From positions 1-64,000 of the forward strand of contig JACKKY010000007.1 in NCBI GenBank assembly GCA_024236175.1: a stretch of 64,000 bases of DNA. The letters are read 5' to 3'. Source of the DNA: Novosphingobium sp. GTDB lineage: Bacteria > Pseudomonadota > Alphaproteobacteria > Sphingomonadales > Sphingomonadaceae. Below are positions 7,145-14,280 of the stretch, piece after piece. Position numbers and translations under genes: made by a program. Under the pieces are notes generated by a model that searched no databases, had not been told where the DNA came from, and saw only the letters and a list, made by a program, of their open reading frames with translations. Position 1 is the stretch's first letter. Every line of letters starts with the position of its first letter.

Positions 7145-7633
7145 ATGGACCTGTTCGTCACCGTGCTGCTCTGGTTCATGGCCGTGTCGAGCGGGCTGAT
7201 GGCCGGGATCTACTTCGCCTTCTCGGTGTTCGTCATGCGCGCGCTGGCGACGCTGGAACGGGGCGAGGCGATCCGCGCGATGAACGCGATCAACGCGGTG
7301 ATCGTGCGCACCGCCTTCCTGCCGCTGTTCTTCGCGAGCAGCCTTGGCGCGCTGGCGCTCGCGGTGATCGGCGGGCTGCACTGGGGCGTGTCGGGCGGGA
7401 CGACGATGGCGCAGGGCGGTGCCGCCTATTTCGTCGGCATGTTCATGGTCACGGTGGGCCGCAACGTCCCGCTCAACAACGCGCTGGCCGCGGTCGACCC
7501 GGCCAGCGACACCGGCGCGGCGGTCTGGGCGCAATATCTGCGGCAATGGACGCGCTGGAACCACGTGCGCACGATCGCCTGCACGGTCTCGCTGGCGTTG
7601 TTCATCGCCGCGATTGCCTCTATGCGCGCCTGA
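7145..7633 (+). CDS. DUF1772 (anthrone oxygenase-like) membrane protein
   Basis: The 162-residue protein has four hydrophobic segments (about residues 5-30, 55-78, 85-105 and 137-158) and the family's central signature NVPLNNALA followed by a WxxYLRQWTRWNHVRT block. DUF1772 includes fungal anthrone oxygenases, but bacterial members are mostly uncharacterised inner-membrane proteins. The ATG is preceded by AGGAGCCGCAGGAG. It probably belongs with the two upstream genes and the gene 19 nt downstream. Confidence 0.85.
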   Translation: MDLFVTVLLWFMAVSSGLMAGIYFAFSVFVMRALATLERGEAIRAMNAINAVIVRTAFLPLFFASSLGALALAVIGGLHWGVSGGTTMAQGGAAYFVGMFMVTVGRNVPLNNALAAVDPASDTGAAVWAQYLRQWTRWNHVRTIACTVSLALFIAAIASMRA

Positions 7634-7652
7634 CGAAAGGGGCCGGGGGCAG

Positions 7653-7994
7653 ATGACGGGATCGAAAGCGGGCGGACAGCCCGATGCGCAGGACTGGCTC
7701 GGCATTGCGGCCGATTGCTGGTGGCTGGGCGCGGAATCGGCGATGGTCATTCCGCTGCGCCTCACCCGGCTGGCGCTGGGCGGCAAGGGCGCCTGCACCG
7801 AAGCCCGGCTGATGGTCAGCGAAAAGGTGGAAGCCCACGGCAAGCTCGTGCGCGCGCTCGCCGGCGGCGAGATGGGCCCCGGTGCGAAAGCGATCGCCGG
7901 CGGCGTGGTGACGCATTACCTCGGCTACGTGCGGGGCAACCGCCGGCGGCTGATGGGCCTCGCAAAGGCCGGAAAGGGCAGTCGCCCGGTCTAG
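7653..7994 (+). CDS. Small uncharacterised protein
   Basis: The 113-residue protein is amphipathic and basic at the end. Its middle (AESAMVIPLRLTRLALGG, then EARLMVSEKVEAHGKL) recalls helical phasin-like or granule-associated proteins, but the match is too weak for a name. GGGGGC precedes the ATG, and it follows the DUF1772 gene by 19 nt. It has no signal peptide and no clear membrane segment. The open frame extending upstream overlaps the DUF1772 gene and is not used. Confidence 0.65.
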   Translation: MTGSKAGGQPDAQDWLGIAADCWWLGAESAMVIPLRLTRLALGGKGACTEARLMVSEKVEAHGKLVRALAGGEMGPGAKAIAGGVVTHYLGYVRGNRRRLMGLAKAGKGSRPV

Positions 7995-8015
7995 CCGTCG
8001 CATCCCGGGCCGGGA

Positions 8016-8150
8016 TCAGTCGATGGTGGTGACTTCCTTGTCCTGAACGATCTGCACCGCGGCGGGAACCGTCAGCAGCACGATCCAGATCAGGCCTATC
8101 GGGACAAGCAGGCTGTTCTTCAGCCTGTGGCGCAAGGTTGCATATTTCAT
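8016..8150 (-). CDS. Small single-pass membrane protein, 44 aa
   Basis: The frame encodes a basic start (MKYATLRHRLKNS), one membrane segment (LLVPIGLIWIVLLTVPAAVQIV) and an acidic end. GGAG lies 10 nt before the ATG. The frame extends upstream to 8375, but the extra part is arginine-rich shadow sequence. No family is recognised. It is downstream of, and in the same direction as, another small gene at 8302-8469. Confidence 0.5.
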   Translation of the reverse strand: MKYATLRHRLKNSLLVPIGLIWIVLLTVPAAVQIVQDKEVTTID

Positions 8151-8301
8151 GATCGAGATACTCCGTCCCGGATCCGATGGGCGCAGTATCCTGCTTCCGG
8201 TCCGCGACTGTCGAGTGGTTCTGCGATCAGTCAGGCGTCGTGTGAGACCAAATCCGTTCGCCGGCATTTCGTCGCCACAGCGCCGCGTTTCGTCCCGGCG
8301 G

Positions 8302-8469
8302 TCAGTCGGTATCGGGGGGAACCGGACCGTCGGGCTTGCGCTTTTCGTCCCGGTGGCGATCCGGGGAGGGCGCATAGAGCACCGCGGCGCTCAGCGCGGC
8401 CGAGCCGATCGCCGCGGGCGAATGCGCGCGCTCGGCCTGCTCGTTACGATGTTCGATCCTGTCTGCCAT
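8302..8469 (-). CDS. Small uncharacterised protein, 55 aa
   Basis: The frame reads MADRIEHRNEQAERAHSPAA, then a short hydrophobic stretch (IGSAALSAAVLYA) and a charged proline-rich tail ending PVPPDTD. A strong CCGGAG lies 7 nt before the ATG, the main support for translation. The hydrophobic part is barely long enough to cross a membrane. It would be divergent from the HigB-HigA promoter. No family is recognised. Confidence 0.4.
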   Translation of the reverse strand: MADRIEHRNEQAERAHSPAAIGSAALSAAVLYAPSPDRHRDEKRKPDGPVPPDTD

Positions 8470-8612
8470 GGTCATGCTCCGGAGGTTTACGGGTGTACCC
8501 TACCTCCACAACGTGAACGGACGACGACAGGTTCCGCATTCCCGCCGCACACATGCAACCGTTGGCGGCATAACTGAGGGATTGGCGCTGGGCCTGCTCG
8601 GCTCACGTCGTC

Positions 8613-8648
8613 TTGACCACCGTCACAATATGTCGTGTATAAACGACA
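8613..8648 (+). promoter_or_regulatory. Promoter and palindromic operator of the HigB-HigA module
   Basis: TTGACC (8613-8618) and TATAAA (8638-8643) are spaced by 19 bp, slightly long. The inverted repeat TGTCGT-GTATAA-ACGACA (8631-8648) covers the -10 box and is the probable site for HigA autoregulation. The expected transcript start is close to 8649, exactly where the toxin frame should begin, which implies a leaderless message. Confidence 0.6.
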
Positions 8649-8939
8649 AAGTTTCGGGTCGAGCAAACTGCCGAGTTCGCGAACTGGCTTGACGGCCTGC
8701 GTGACCGGAAGGCGCAGGCAAAGATTGCCGCGCGGTTGGTGCGGATAGAAGCGGGGCTGCTTGGCGACTGGAAAACAGTTGGTGATGGCGTCAGTGAGAT
8801 ACGGATCGACTACGGTCCGGGCTATCGTCTTTACTACACGATGCGCGAACAGGTGATCGTCATCCTGCTGTGCGGCAGCGACAAGAGCGAACAGAAGATG
8901 GCGATCAGGAATGCCAAGGCCTTGGTGAAGAAGGTCTGA
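8649..8939 (+). CDS. HigB/RelE-type toxin with missing start codon
   Basis: The frame encodes a 96-residue addiction-module killer protein: FRVEQTAEFANWLDGLRDRK, a GDGVSEIRIDYGPGYRLYY core and ILLCGSDKSEQ match RelE-fold HigB-type ribosome-dependent mRNA interferases. Aligned from the invariant WLDGLRD back to its first residue, the family's Met falls on AAG at 8649-8651. An in-frame stop lies at 8640-8642, and there is no ATG or GTG until GTG at 8739, next to TTG at 8736; either would remove about 29 residues. The gene is therefore probably silent, or uses ACG, CTG or the internal starts. The HigA partner follows after 51 nt. Confidence 0.7.
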   Translation, partial: KFRVEQTAEFANWLDGLRDRKAQAKIAARLVRIEAGLLGDWKTVGDGVSEIRIDYGPGYRLYYTMREQVIVILLCGSDKSEQKMAIRNAKALVKKV

Positions 8940-8990
8940 TGCGGCGCGCTCGGCCCCGGTACGTTCTGGGCAAGCAAAAGGAAAACGAAC

Positions 8991-9293
8991 ATGGGCAAGA
9001 TCGAGACGACGCCCTTTGACGCGGCGAAATATATCACCGAGGCTGACGACGTTGTCGAGCTGCTCAACGATGCATTCGAGAGCGGCCACGCCGGTTATAT
9101 CGCCAAGGCCCTTGGCGTTGCGGCCCGTTCCGAGGGTATGTCGAAGATTGCGGCAAGAGCGGGCGTGAACCGGCAGGCGCTTTACACCGCGCTTAGCGAA
9201 GACGGAAATCCGACTCTCGAGACATTGTTGGGCGTGCTGTCGGCGCTTGGCCTCAGGCTCAAATGCGAGGCCGATCTGGACGAGGCTGCGTAA
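8991..9293 (+). CDS. HigA-type antitoxin (addiction module antidote protein)
   Basis: The 100-residue protein matches the putative antidote family: FDAAKYI near the start, ALGVAARSEGMSKIAARAGVNRQALYTALSEDGNPTLETL forming an XRE-like helix-turn-helix (about residues 40-85), then VLSALGLRLK. It would bind and silence HigB and repress the promoter through the TGTCGT/ACGACA operator. A clear AAGGA lies 9 nt before the ATG, so unlike the toxin it can be translated from its own site. Confidence 0.88.
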   Translation: MGKIETTPFDAAKYITEADDVVELLNDAFESGHAGYIAKALGVAARSEGMSKIAARAGVNRQALYTALSEDGNPTLETLLGVLSALGLRLKCEADLDEAA

Positions 9294-9374
9294 CCAGACT
9301 TCCCGTCGGCCCTCGCCTTTGCGGACGCAGGCGGCCAGACAGGCAATCGGCATGTTGTGGCGTTAGCCTTATCT

Positions 9375-9400
9375 GGATCCCCGCCTTCGCGGGGATGACG
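9375..9400. repeat. REP-like palindromic unit
   Basis: GGATCCCCGCCTTCGCGGGG followed by ATGACG is a short palindromic unit with CCCCGC/GCGGGG arms. The same design occurs in the doublets at 4071-4147 and 10176-10312. It lies between HigA and the next gene. Confidence 0.75.
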
Positions 9401-9458
9401 AGTGGGGTGCGATTGGAAATCCTTTCCTACTCGCCCGAAATCTGTCTTATCCTGTCGG

Positions 9459-10082
9459 ATGACGCAGACAGCAGACACCGCTTCGCCCGATCCTGAAACC
9501 CCCGCGCTGCCCGCCGTGCCTGAGCCGTGTACCGGCGTCCGGTGGAGCAGGGGCAAGATGGCCGAGTTCCTCCGCCAGCTCTCCGCCACCCATTCGGTCA
9601 GCGCCTCGGCGCGGGCGGTGGGGATGAGCCGGCAATCGGCCTATCGCCTGCGCTCGCGGCTCAAGGGCATGGCCTTCGACGTCGCCTGGGACGTCGCTTT
9701 CCAGCACAGCTACGACAATCTGGCCCACGCCGCGCTGGAGCGGGCGCTCAACGGGGTGGAAATCCCGGTGTTCTTCAAGGGCGAGCAGGTCGGCTCCTAC
9801 CGCAAGTTCGATGAGAAGCTCACCTTGGCGCTGCTGGCGATGAGCACATATGGCAACGTGCCGGTGCTCGGGCGCAACGCGATGGAAGCGGAAATGCACG
9901 CCCAGCGCTTCGAGGCGCTGGTGGAGAAAGTGGCGGCGGGCGGCGGCGATGCGCCGGCCGAGCCGCCCGAGGATGCCTCGCCCGGCGAGCTGGCGCGGCG
10001 TTTTCCCGCAGACCTGTCACCCTGGTCGGATCCGTCGATACTGGCGGAATTGCAGGGCTTTCCGGGCTTTCGGGGTGGGTGA
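9459..10082 (+). CDS. Helix-turn-helix protein of unknown role
   Basis: The 207-residue protein has a clear HTH at residues 35-62 (FLRQLSATHSVSASARAVGMSRQSAYRLRSRLKG), of the type used by transposase-like and phage terminase small-subunit regulators. The middle part (AALERALNGVEIPVFFKGE, then FDEKLTLALLAM) is conserved in sphingomonads as far as I recall, but no function is known. The C-terminal third is acidic and proline-rich. The ATG at 9459 starts the conserved part, though no strong ribosome site precedes it. Its stop overlaps a 24-bp palindromic repeat. Confidence 0.7.
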   Translation: MTQTADTASPDPETPALPAVPEPCTGVRWSRGKMAEFLRQLSATHSVSASARAVGMSRQSAYRLRSRLKGMAFDVAWDVAFQHSYDNLAHAALERALNGVEIPVFFKGEQVGSYRKFDEKLTLALLAMSTYGNVPVLGRNAMEAEMHAQRFEALVEKVAAGGGDAPAEPPEDASPGELARRFPADLSPWSDPSILAELQGFPGFRGG

Positions 10083-10102
10083 CAGGGTGTAACCTTTGTC
10101 AC
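10079..10102. repeat. 24-bp imperfect palindrome, copy 1
   Basis: The element begins GTGACA and ends TGTCAC. The same 24 bp occur, inverted and without mismatch, at 31314-31337. It overlaps the stop codon of the HTH gene. Confidence 0.75.
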
Positions 10103-10175
10103 CCTCGCCGCCGCGAGGGCAGGCCTTTTTCCAACAGGGGGATTGCCGGTCTGGCGAAATTTTTTGCAATTCAAT

Positions 10176-10312
10176 CGTCGCCCCTGCGCAGGCAGGGGCC
10201 TATCTAAGGCTGGCGTTGTATCGCACCGCACGTCGGGATGCGACGGCGCAATCAGGCACCGGCCGCGGCAAAGCTCGTGCTTATCTGGGTCCCTGCCTGC
10301 GCAGGGACGACG
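10176..10312. repeat. REP-like doublet, 137 bp
   Basis: The left end reads CGTCGCCCCTGCGCAGGCAG followed by GGGCCTATCTAA. The right end is its inverted near-copy (TTATCTGGGTCCC, then TGCCTGCGCAGGGACGACG). About 80 bp of other DNA lie between them. The arrangement resembles paired REP elements mobilised by REP-associated transposases, none of which is encoded here. Confidence 0.75.
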
Positions 10313-10335
10313 GGTATCGGGATTTGTTGGTCGCC

Positions 10336-10860
10336 TTAGAGTCCCGCCAGTGCCTTGCGGGTGTCGGCAAGGGCTTGCGCGACATCGATCGCGGCGTCTT
10401 GCGCGGCTTCGGCCGCGGTGCGTGCGCGGTCGGTGGGCGCATTGTAGGCGGCTGGTTCAAGCTGTTCCGGGGCGGACAGCGTCGCAACCTGCTCGCCGAC
10501 CGGCCGGGGCAGGGCGGCGCTGCGGTATTCCACCACGTCCGGCGCCGGGTCTCCGGCCGGGACCGGTCCGAAGTCGGTTTCGATCGCTCCGTAATCGTCC
10601 ATCACCGGATCGACCGGATAGACCATCAGCGGGCGGCGGTGGCGGTGCCACGGCATCGGGTCGCGCTGCGGGTCGAGATCGACCGGGCCGGCTTCGACGA
10701 ATTCGTAGCTTGCGATCGTGGGCGCGGCGTTGCGCTCCATCATCTTCTGCCAGGGCCGTTCCGGCGCCGGCTTCATCGTCGTCGGCACGATCGCCTGCCC
10801 TGCCAGTCCCATCAGCGTGCCGCCCGCCAGCACTGTCAGCACGATCTTGCCCGAGATCAT
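10336..10860 (-). CDS. Uncharacterised secreted or membrane-anchored protein
   Basis: The 174-residue protein begins with a basic, hydrophobic segment (MISGKIVLTVLAGGTLMGLAGQAIV) that is a signal peptide or anchor. The rest is proline- and acid-rich and of low complexity, with a C-terminal helix rich in Ala and Asp (TAAEAAQDAAIDVAQALADTRKALAGL). GGAG lies 7 nt before the ATG. It diverges from the lipoprotein gene at 10983. I recognise no family. Confidence 0.65.
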   Translation of the reverse strand: MISGKIVLTVLAGGTLMGLAGQAIVPTTMKPAPERPWQKMMERNAAPTIASYEFVEAGPVDLDPQRDPMPWHRHRRPLMVYPVDPVMDDYGAIETDFGPVPAGDPAPDVVEYRSAALPRPVGEQVATLSAPEQLEPAAYNAPTDRARTAAEAAQDAAIDVAQALADTRKALAGL

Positions 10861-10982
10861 CCGGTCGCTCCTGTTGTCCGCCTCGTGTTGTCCGTTCGGG
10901 AAGGGAAACGGGCACGCCGGGAGATTGTTCCGCCGGCGGGGCCCGCTTGCAGGGCGGTTCGCGGCTGGGTATCGACGCGGGC

Positions 10983-11414
10983 ATGCCGCGCCTTTTCCTC
11001 CTGCTGCCCCTGTTGCTTGCCGCCTGCCAGCCCGGCGGCGGGGCCAATGTGCCGGGCGATGCGGACGACCACCGGGCCTATGACGGGATCGGCGCGGACG
11101 AGACGCTGCGCTTCACCGGGACCGAGCCGTTCTGGGGCGGGCAGGTGACCGGCGGCACGCTGACCTGGACCACGCCGGAGAATATCGAGGGCACGACGAT
11201 CGCGGTGGAACGCTTCGGCGGGCGCGGCGGCCTGACGTTCAGCGGGACGCTGGACGGCGCCAGCTTCGACATGATGGTGACCCCGGCCGAATGCAGCGAC
11301 GGCATGTCGGACCGAACCTATCCCTTCAATGTCACGCTCCAGCTCGGGCCGGAGACGCGCTACGGCTGCGCCTGGTCCGACGCGCGGCCGTTCACGGGGC
11401 TGGCCCAGCCTTAG
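10983..11414 (+). CDS. Small lipoprotein, COG3650-like
   Basis: The 143-residue protein starts with a lipoprotein signal, MPRLFLLLPLLLAAC, with the lipobox LAAC placing the acylated Cys at residue 15. The mature part has the pattern FTGTEPFWGG...TLTWTTPEN and a late ECSDGMSDRTYPF motif, seen in small envelope lipoproteins of the COG3650 type. Its role is unknown; location would be the outer or inner membrane facing the periplasm. No clear ribosome site precedes the ATG, so the start rests on the signal peptide. Confidence 0.75.
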   Translation: MPRLFLLLPLLLAACQPGGGANVPGDADDHRAYDGIGADETLRFTGTEPFWGGQVTGGTLTWTTPENIEGTTIAVERFGGRGGLTFSGTLDGASFDMMVTPAECSDGMSDRTYPFNVTLQLGPETRYGCAWSDARPFTGLAQP

Positions 11415-11416
11415 GC

Positions 11417-11498
11417 GCCCACCCCGCTGTGACTAGCCTCGCCATCGGCTCGGCAAGTCTCGCTCCCCTCCCGCAGGCGGGAGGGGCTGGGGGTGGGC
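11417..11498. repeat. Intergenic repeat with GCCCACCCC inverted ends, copy 2
   Basis: The 82-bp copy is nearly identical in its left half to 3624-3743 (gactagcctcg, ctcggcaagtctcgctc) and keeps the CCCCTCCCGC/GCGGGAGGGG hairpin and the terminal GGGGTGGGC. It lacks the extra central palindrome of copy 1. It begins 3 nt after the lipoprotein stop and may act as its terminator-like hairpin. Confidence 0.8.
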
Positions 11499-11582
11499 CT
11501 TCGCGACGGTGCGTCGAACTGGACAACCGCGCCTGAGCTGCCGCATACTCTGCGTCGCAAACCGCCACAGGGGAGGCAGGGG

Positions 11583-11912
11583 ATGGACTACGTGCGAGTC
11601 GCGAGCGTGAATGACATTTCGTCCGGGCAGATCGTGCCGGTGGAAGCCGGCGGGCAGAAGCTGCTGCTCGCCCAGGTCGGCGAGCGGCATTACGCGGCGC
11701 AGCGCAAGTGCCCCCATCTCGGCTTCAACCTGTGCCGCGGCAAGCTGGAGGGCGACTCGGTCGTCTGCCCGCTGCACAAGGCCAGGTTCGACCTCGAAAC
11801 CGGCAAGATCGACCGGGATCCCAAGCTGCTGTTCATCAAAATGAAGGCCAAGAACGACCTTTCCGTCTATCCGGTGAAGGTCGAGGGCGAGGACATACTG
11901 GTCGGCATCTGA
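11583..11912 (+). CDS. Rieske [2Fe-2S] ferredoxin
   Basis: The 109-residue protein has the two Rieske ligand pairs C43-P-H45 and C62-P-L-H65 in a compact ferredoxin of the biphenyl-dioxygenase type. It carries electrons to an oxygenase in the cytoplasm. GGGGAGG lies about 8 nt before the ATG. The Rieske oxygenase alpha subunit starts 150 nt downstream on the same strand, which makes it the natural partner; no ferredoxin reductase is encoded nearby. The tail (DLSVYPVKVEGEDILV) is typical. Confidence 0.88.
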   Translation: MDYVRVASVNDISSGQIVPVEAGGQKLLLAQVGERHYAAQRKCPHLGFNLCRGKLEGDSVVCPLHKARFDLETGKIDRDPKLLFIKMKAKNDLSVYPVKVEGEDILVGI

Positions 11913-11963
11913 GCCGCCGTCCGCCTGCCGGGCCTTCGCAGGGACGATTTACCTCGCGCAATT

Positions 11964-11977
11964 TGCGTTAGATCAAG
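11964..11977 (+). promoter_or_regulatory. Possible FNR box upstream of the Rieske oxygenase
   Basis: TTGCG-TTAG-ATCAA matches the FNR consensus TTGAT-N4-ATCAA at 8 of 10 positions. An FNR-type regulator is encoded directly downstream of the oxygenase at 13575. The site lies 86 bp before the oxygenase ATG. Confidence 0.4.
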
Positions 11978-12062
11978 GCGCCTCTCTCGCCTGATGGATC
12001 AGGACGTGGCCGACAGCCCCGCGCTGGCGCGCCGGGTCAGGACAAGAAAGAGAGGCCCCCCA

Positions 12063-13478
12063 ATGGCTGAGATGGATCCTGCAGGAATGGCTCTCGCGGC
12101 CAACGCCTATCCGATCGAAGATCCGGAAATGATTCCGGCCCAGCGCTATTACGACGAGGAATTCTACCGGCTCGAATGCGAACGCCTCTGGCCGCATGTC
12201 TGGCAGATGGCCTGCCGGCTGGAAATGATCCCCGAGCCCGGCGACTGGATCGAATACACCAACGTCGGCAAGTCTGTGCTCGTGGTGCGCACCAACGACG
12301 GGGTGAAGGCTTACGAGAACCACTGCCGCCACCGCGGCGTGCCGATCGCCGGCGGGCACGGCAACGATCATGGCAATTGCTCCAAGAGCGGCTTCATCTG
12401 CCCGTTCCACGGCTGGCGCTGGAACATGGATGGCGAGAACACCTTCGTCTACGGCAAGCAGCTGTTCAGCCAGGACAAGCTCGATCCCGCCGAACTCGCG
12501 CTCAAGCCGGTGCGGGTCGAGACCTGGGGCGGCTGCGCCTTCATCAACCACGATGCAGACGCGCCTTCGCTGCGCGAGAGCCTGGGCCCGGTCGCCGACC
12601 GGCTCGAAGCCCACGGCATGAGCAAGGTGCGCTCCGAATGGTGGTTCGGCACCAAGCTGCCGGCGAACTGGAAGATCGCGATGGAAGCCTTCATGGAAGG
12701 CTATCACGTGATGATGACGCACCCGCAGCTCCAGCGCGGCCTGCCCTCGCTCTACAACCAGCGCTACGGCGACGATACCGGCGGCATCGGCGCGACCGTC
12801 GATCCGAACATGTCGGTGCGCGAGAACATCAAGGCGCAGATCGCCAACATGGAACTCCTCAACGCAGGCATGGGCGGCATGATCCAGGCCAAGGAGATCG
12901 AGATCGCCCGCCAGTTCGAGAATGTCGAGCTGCCCGACAATCTCGAGGAAGCGGTTCCGATGTGGTACGGCATGGTGATGGACGCCGTCAGCAAGCAGCT
13001 GCGCGAGCGGGGCGAGGACGTGCCCGACCTGATCGCCGTGTCGCAGTCCGATCCGGTCGAGGCGGTGGAATACCTCTTCCCGCACTACTTCCTGCTCCCC
13101 TCGCTGACGAGCTACGCATCCTACCGGATCCGCCCGCTGGGGCCGGAGGAATGCTTCTTCGAGATCTGGTCCCTCACGCATTACCCCGAGGGCCAGGAAC
13201 CCGAAGTACCGATGGAACCGACCGTGCTGCCTTACGACAGCCAGGATTTCCCGATGATCCCCCGCCAGGACTATTCGAACATTCCGATCCAGCAGAAGGG
13301 CCTGCATTCGGAAGGTTTCGAATTCATGCGCCTGTCCAAGGATCGCGAGGGCCTGGTCAGCAATTATCAGCGGCTGATCGACGGCTATATCGCGGGCGTT
13401 GAGCCTTCGAAACTCGCCGCCGCGAACCAGCAGCTTGGCGGAAATTTCGACGGTCCGATCAAGGATCTCGGCTTCTGA
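12063..13478 (+). CDS. Rieske non-heme iron oxygenase, alpha subunit
   Basis: The 471-residue protein has an N-terminal Rieske domain with C88-R-H90 and C113-P-F-H116, then the catalytic domain with NWKIAMEAFMEGYHVMMTHP, where H215 and H220 are expected iron ligands. Such enzymes hydroxylate or demethylate aromatic or alicyclic substrates. The substrate cannot be told from sequence; no beta subunit is present, so it is an alpha-only type. I start at the ATG at 12063 (GAGAGG upstream); a frame to 11994 adds a tail without homology. It forms a unit with the Rieske ferredoxin before it. Confidence 0.9.
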   Translation: MAEMDPAGMALAANAYPIEDPEMIPAQRYYDEEFYRLECERLWPHVWQMACRLEMIPEPGDWIEYTNVGKSVLVVRTNDGVKAYENHCRHRGVPIAGGHGNDHGNCSKSGFICPFHGWRWNMDGENTFVYGKQLFSQDKLDPAELALKPVRVETWGGCAFINHDADAPSLRESLGPVADRLEAHGMSKVRSEWWFGTKLPANWKIAMEAFMEGYHVMMTHPQLQRGLPSLYNQRYGDDTGGIGATVDPNMSVRENIKAQIANMELLNAGMGGMIQAKEIEIARQFENVELPDNLEEAVPMWYGMVMDAVSKQLRERGEDVPDLIAVSQSDPVEAVEYLFPHYFLLPSLTSYASYRIRPLGPEECFFEIWSLTHYPEGQEPEVPMEPTVLPYDSQDFPMIPRQDYSNIPIQQKGLHSEGFEFMRLSKDREGLVSNYQRLIDGYIAGVEPSKLAAANQQLGGNFDGPIKDLGF

Positions 13479-13574
13479 ATTGCAGTTCCGTGCCGGAAGG
13501 GCATGAACCTTCCGGCGCGGCGTTCGCATTCGTGACATATTGCGGCGACGGCAAAGCGCTGTTAGCTGCGGGAT

Positions 13575-14276
13575 ATGTCGTCCTGTGATCTTTGCGTTGT
13601 ACGCAACCGCGCGATCTGTTCTGCGCTCGATGGCAGTGAGATCGAGGCGCTGAACGCGATCGGGCGTCGGCGGAACCTGAAGGCTGGGGAATCGCTGATC
13701 TGGGAAGGCGAGGATTCGGTCCTCGTCGCCAATGTGATCGAAGGCGTTCTCAAGCTGTCGACGGGCACGGAGGACGGGCGCGAGCAGATCGTGGGCGTGG
13801 TCTATCCTTCGGAATTCATCGGCCGCCCGTTCGGGGGGACGAGCGGTCACGGGGTGACGGCGCTGACCGATGCGCGGGTGTGCGTGTTTGCGCGTCGCGA
13901 TTTCGATGCCTTTGCGCGCGAGCATCCCAAGCTCGAGCACAAGCTGCTGGAGCGCACTCTGGGCGAGCTGGACCGGACGCGGCGCTGGATGCTGCTGCTG
14001 GGGCGCAAGTCGGCCTCGGAGAAGCTGGCGAGTTTCCTCCTGGAGCTGTCGGAGCGCATGACGCCGGTGGGTTGCGAGACCGATTTCGAGGAGCCCGGCC
14101 CGAAGCGGCTGGAGCTGCCGTTTTCGCGCCAGCAGATTGCCGATGTGCTGGGGCTGACGATCGAGACGGTGAGCCGTCAGTTCACCCGGCTGAAGGCCGA
14201 AGGGGTGATCGACCTGCCGTCGCGCCGCGAAGTCGTCATCCTCGATCCCGACGCACTCACCGCCGAAGCAGGGTGA
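13575..14276 (+). CDS. FNR-type (Crp/Fnr family) oxygen-responsive regulator
   Basis: The 233-residue protein combines a cyclic-nucleotide-binding-like domain with a C-terminal winged helix. Cysteines C4, C7 and C15 plus C103 match the set that holds an oxygen-labile 4Fe-4S cluster in FNR-like proteins. The recognition helix reads IETVSRQFTRL, with the E..SR residues that read TTGAT half sites. It is 96 nt downstream of the Rieske oxygenase, and a matching box lies upstream of that gene. Role inferred: a switch between aerobic and microaerobic expression. It converges on the dsbD-like gene with a gap of 4 nt. Confidence 0.88.
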   Translation: MSSCDLCVVRNRAICSALDGSEIEALNAIGRRRNLKAGESLIWEGEDSVLVANVIEGVLKLSTGTEDGREQIVGVVYPSEFIGRPFGGTSGHGVTALTDARVCVFARRDFDAFAREHPKLEHKLLERTLGELDRTRRWMLLLGRKSASEKLASFLLELSERMTPVGCETDFEEPGPKRLELPFSRQQIADVLGLTIETVSRQFTRLKAEGVIDLPSRREVVILDPDALTAEAG

Positions 14277-14280
14277 GCGC

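Noticed and set aside
8629..8692. ATG-started peptide overlapping the HigB operator as an alternative toxin start
   Set aside because: It is in a different frame from the toxin and stops after 21 codons.
11973..13940. A 655-codon open frame on the - strand
   Set aside because: It is antisense to the Rieske oxygenase, whose metal ligands are intact; no family resemblance.
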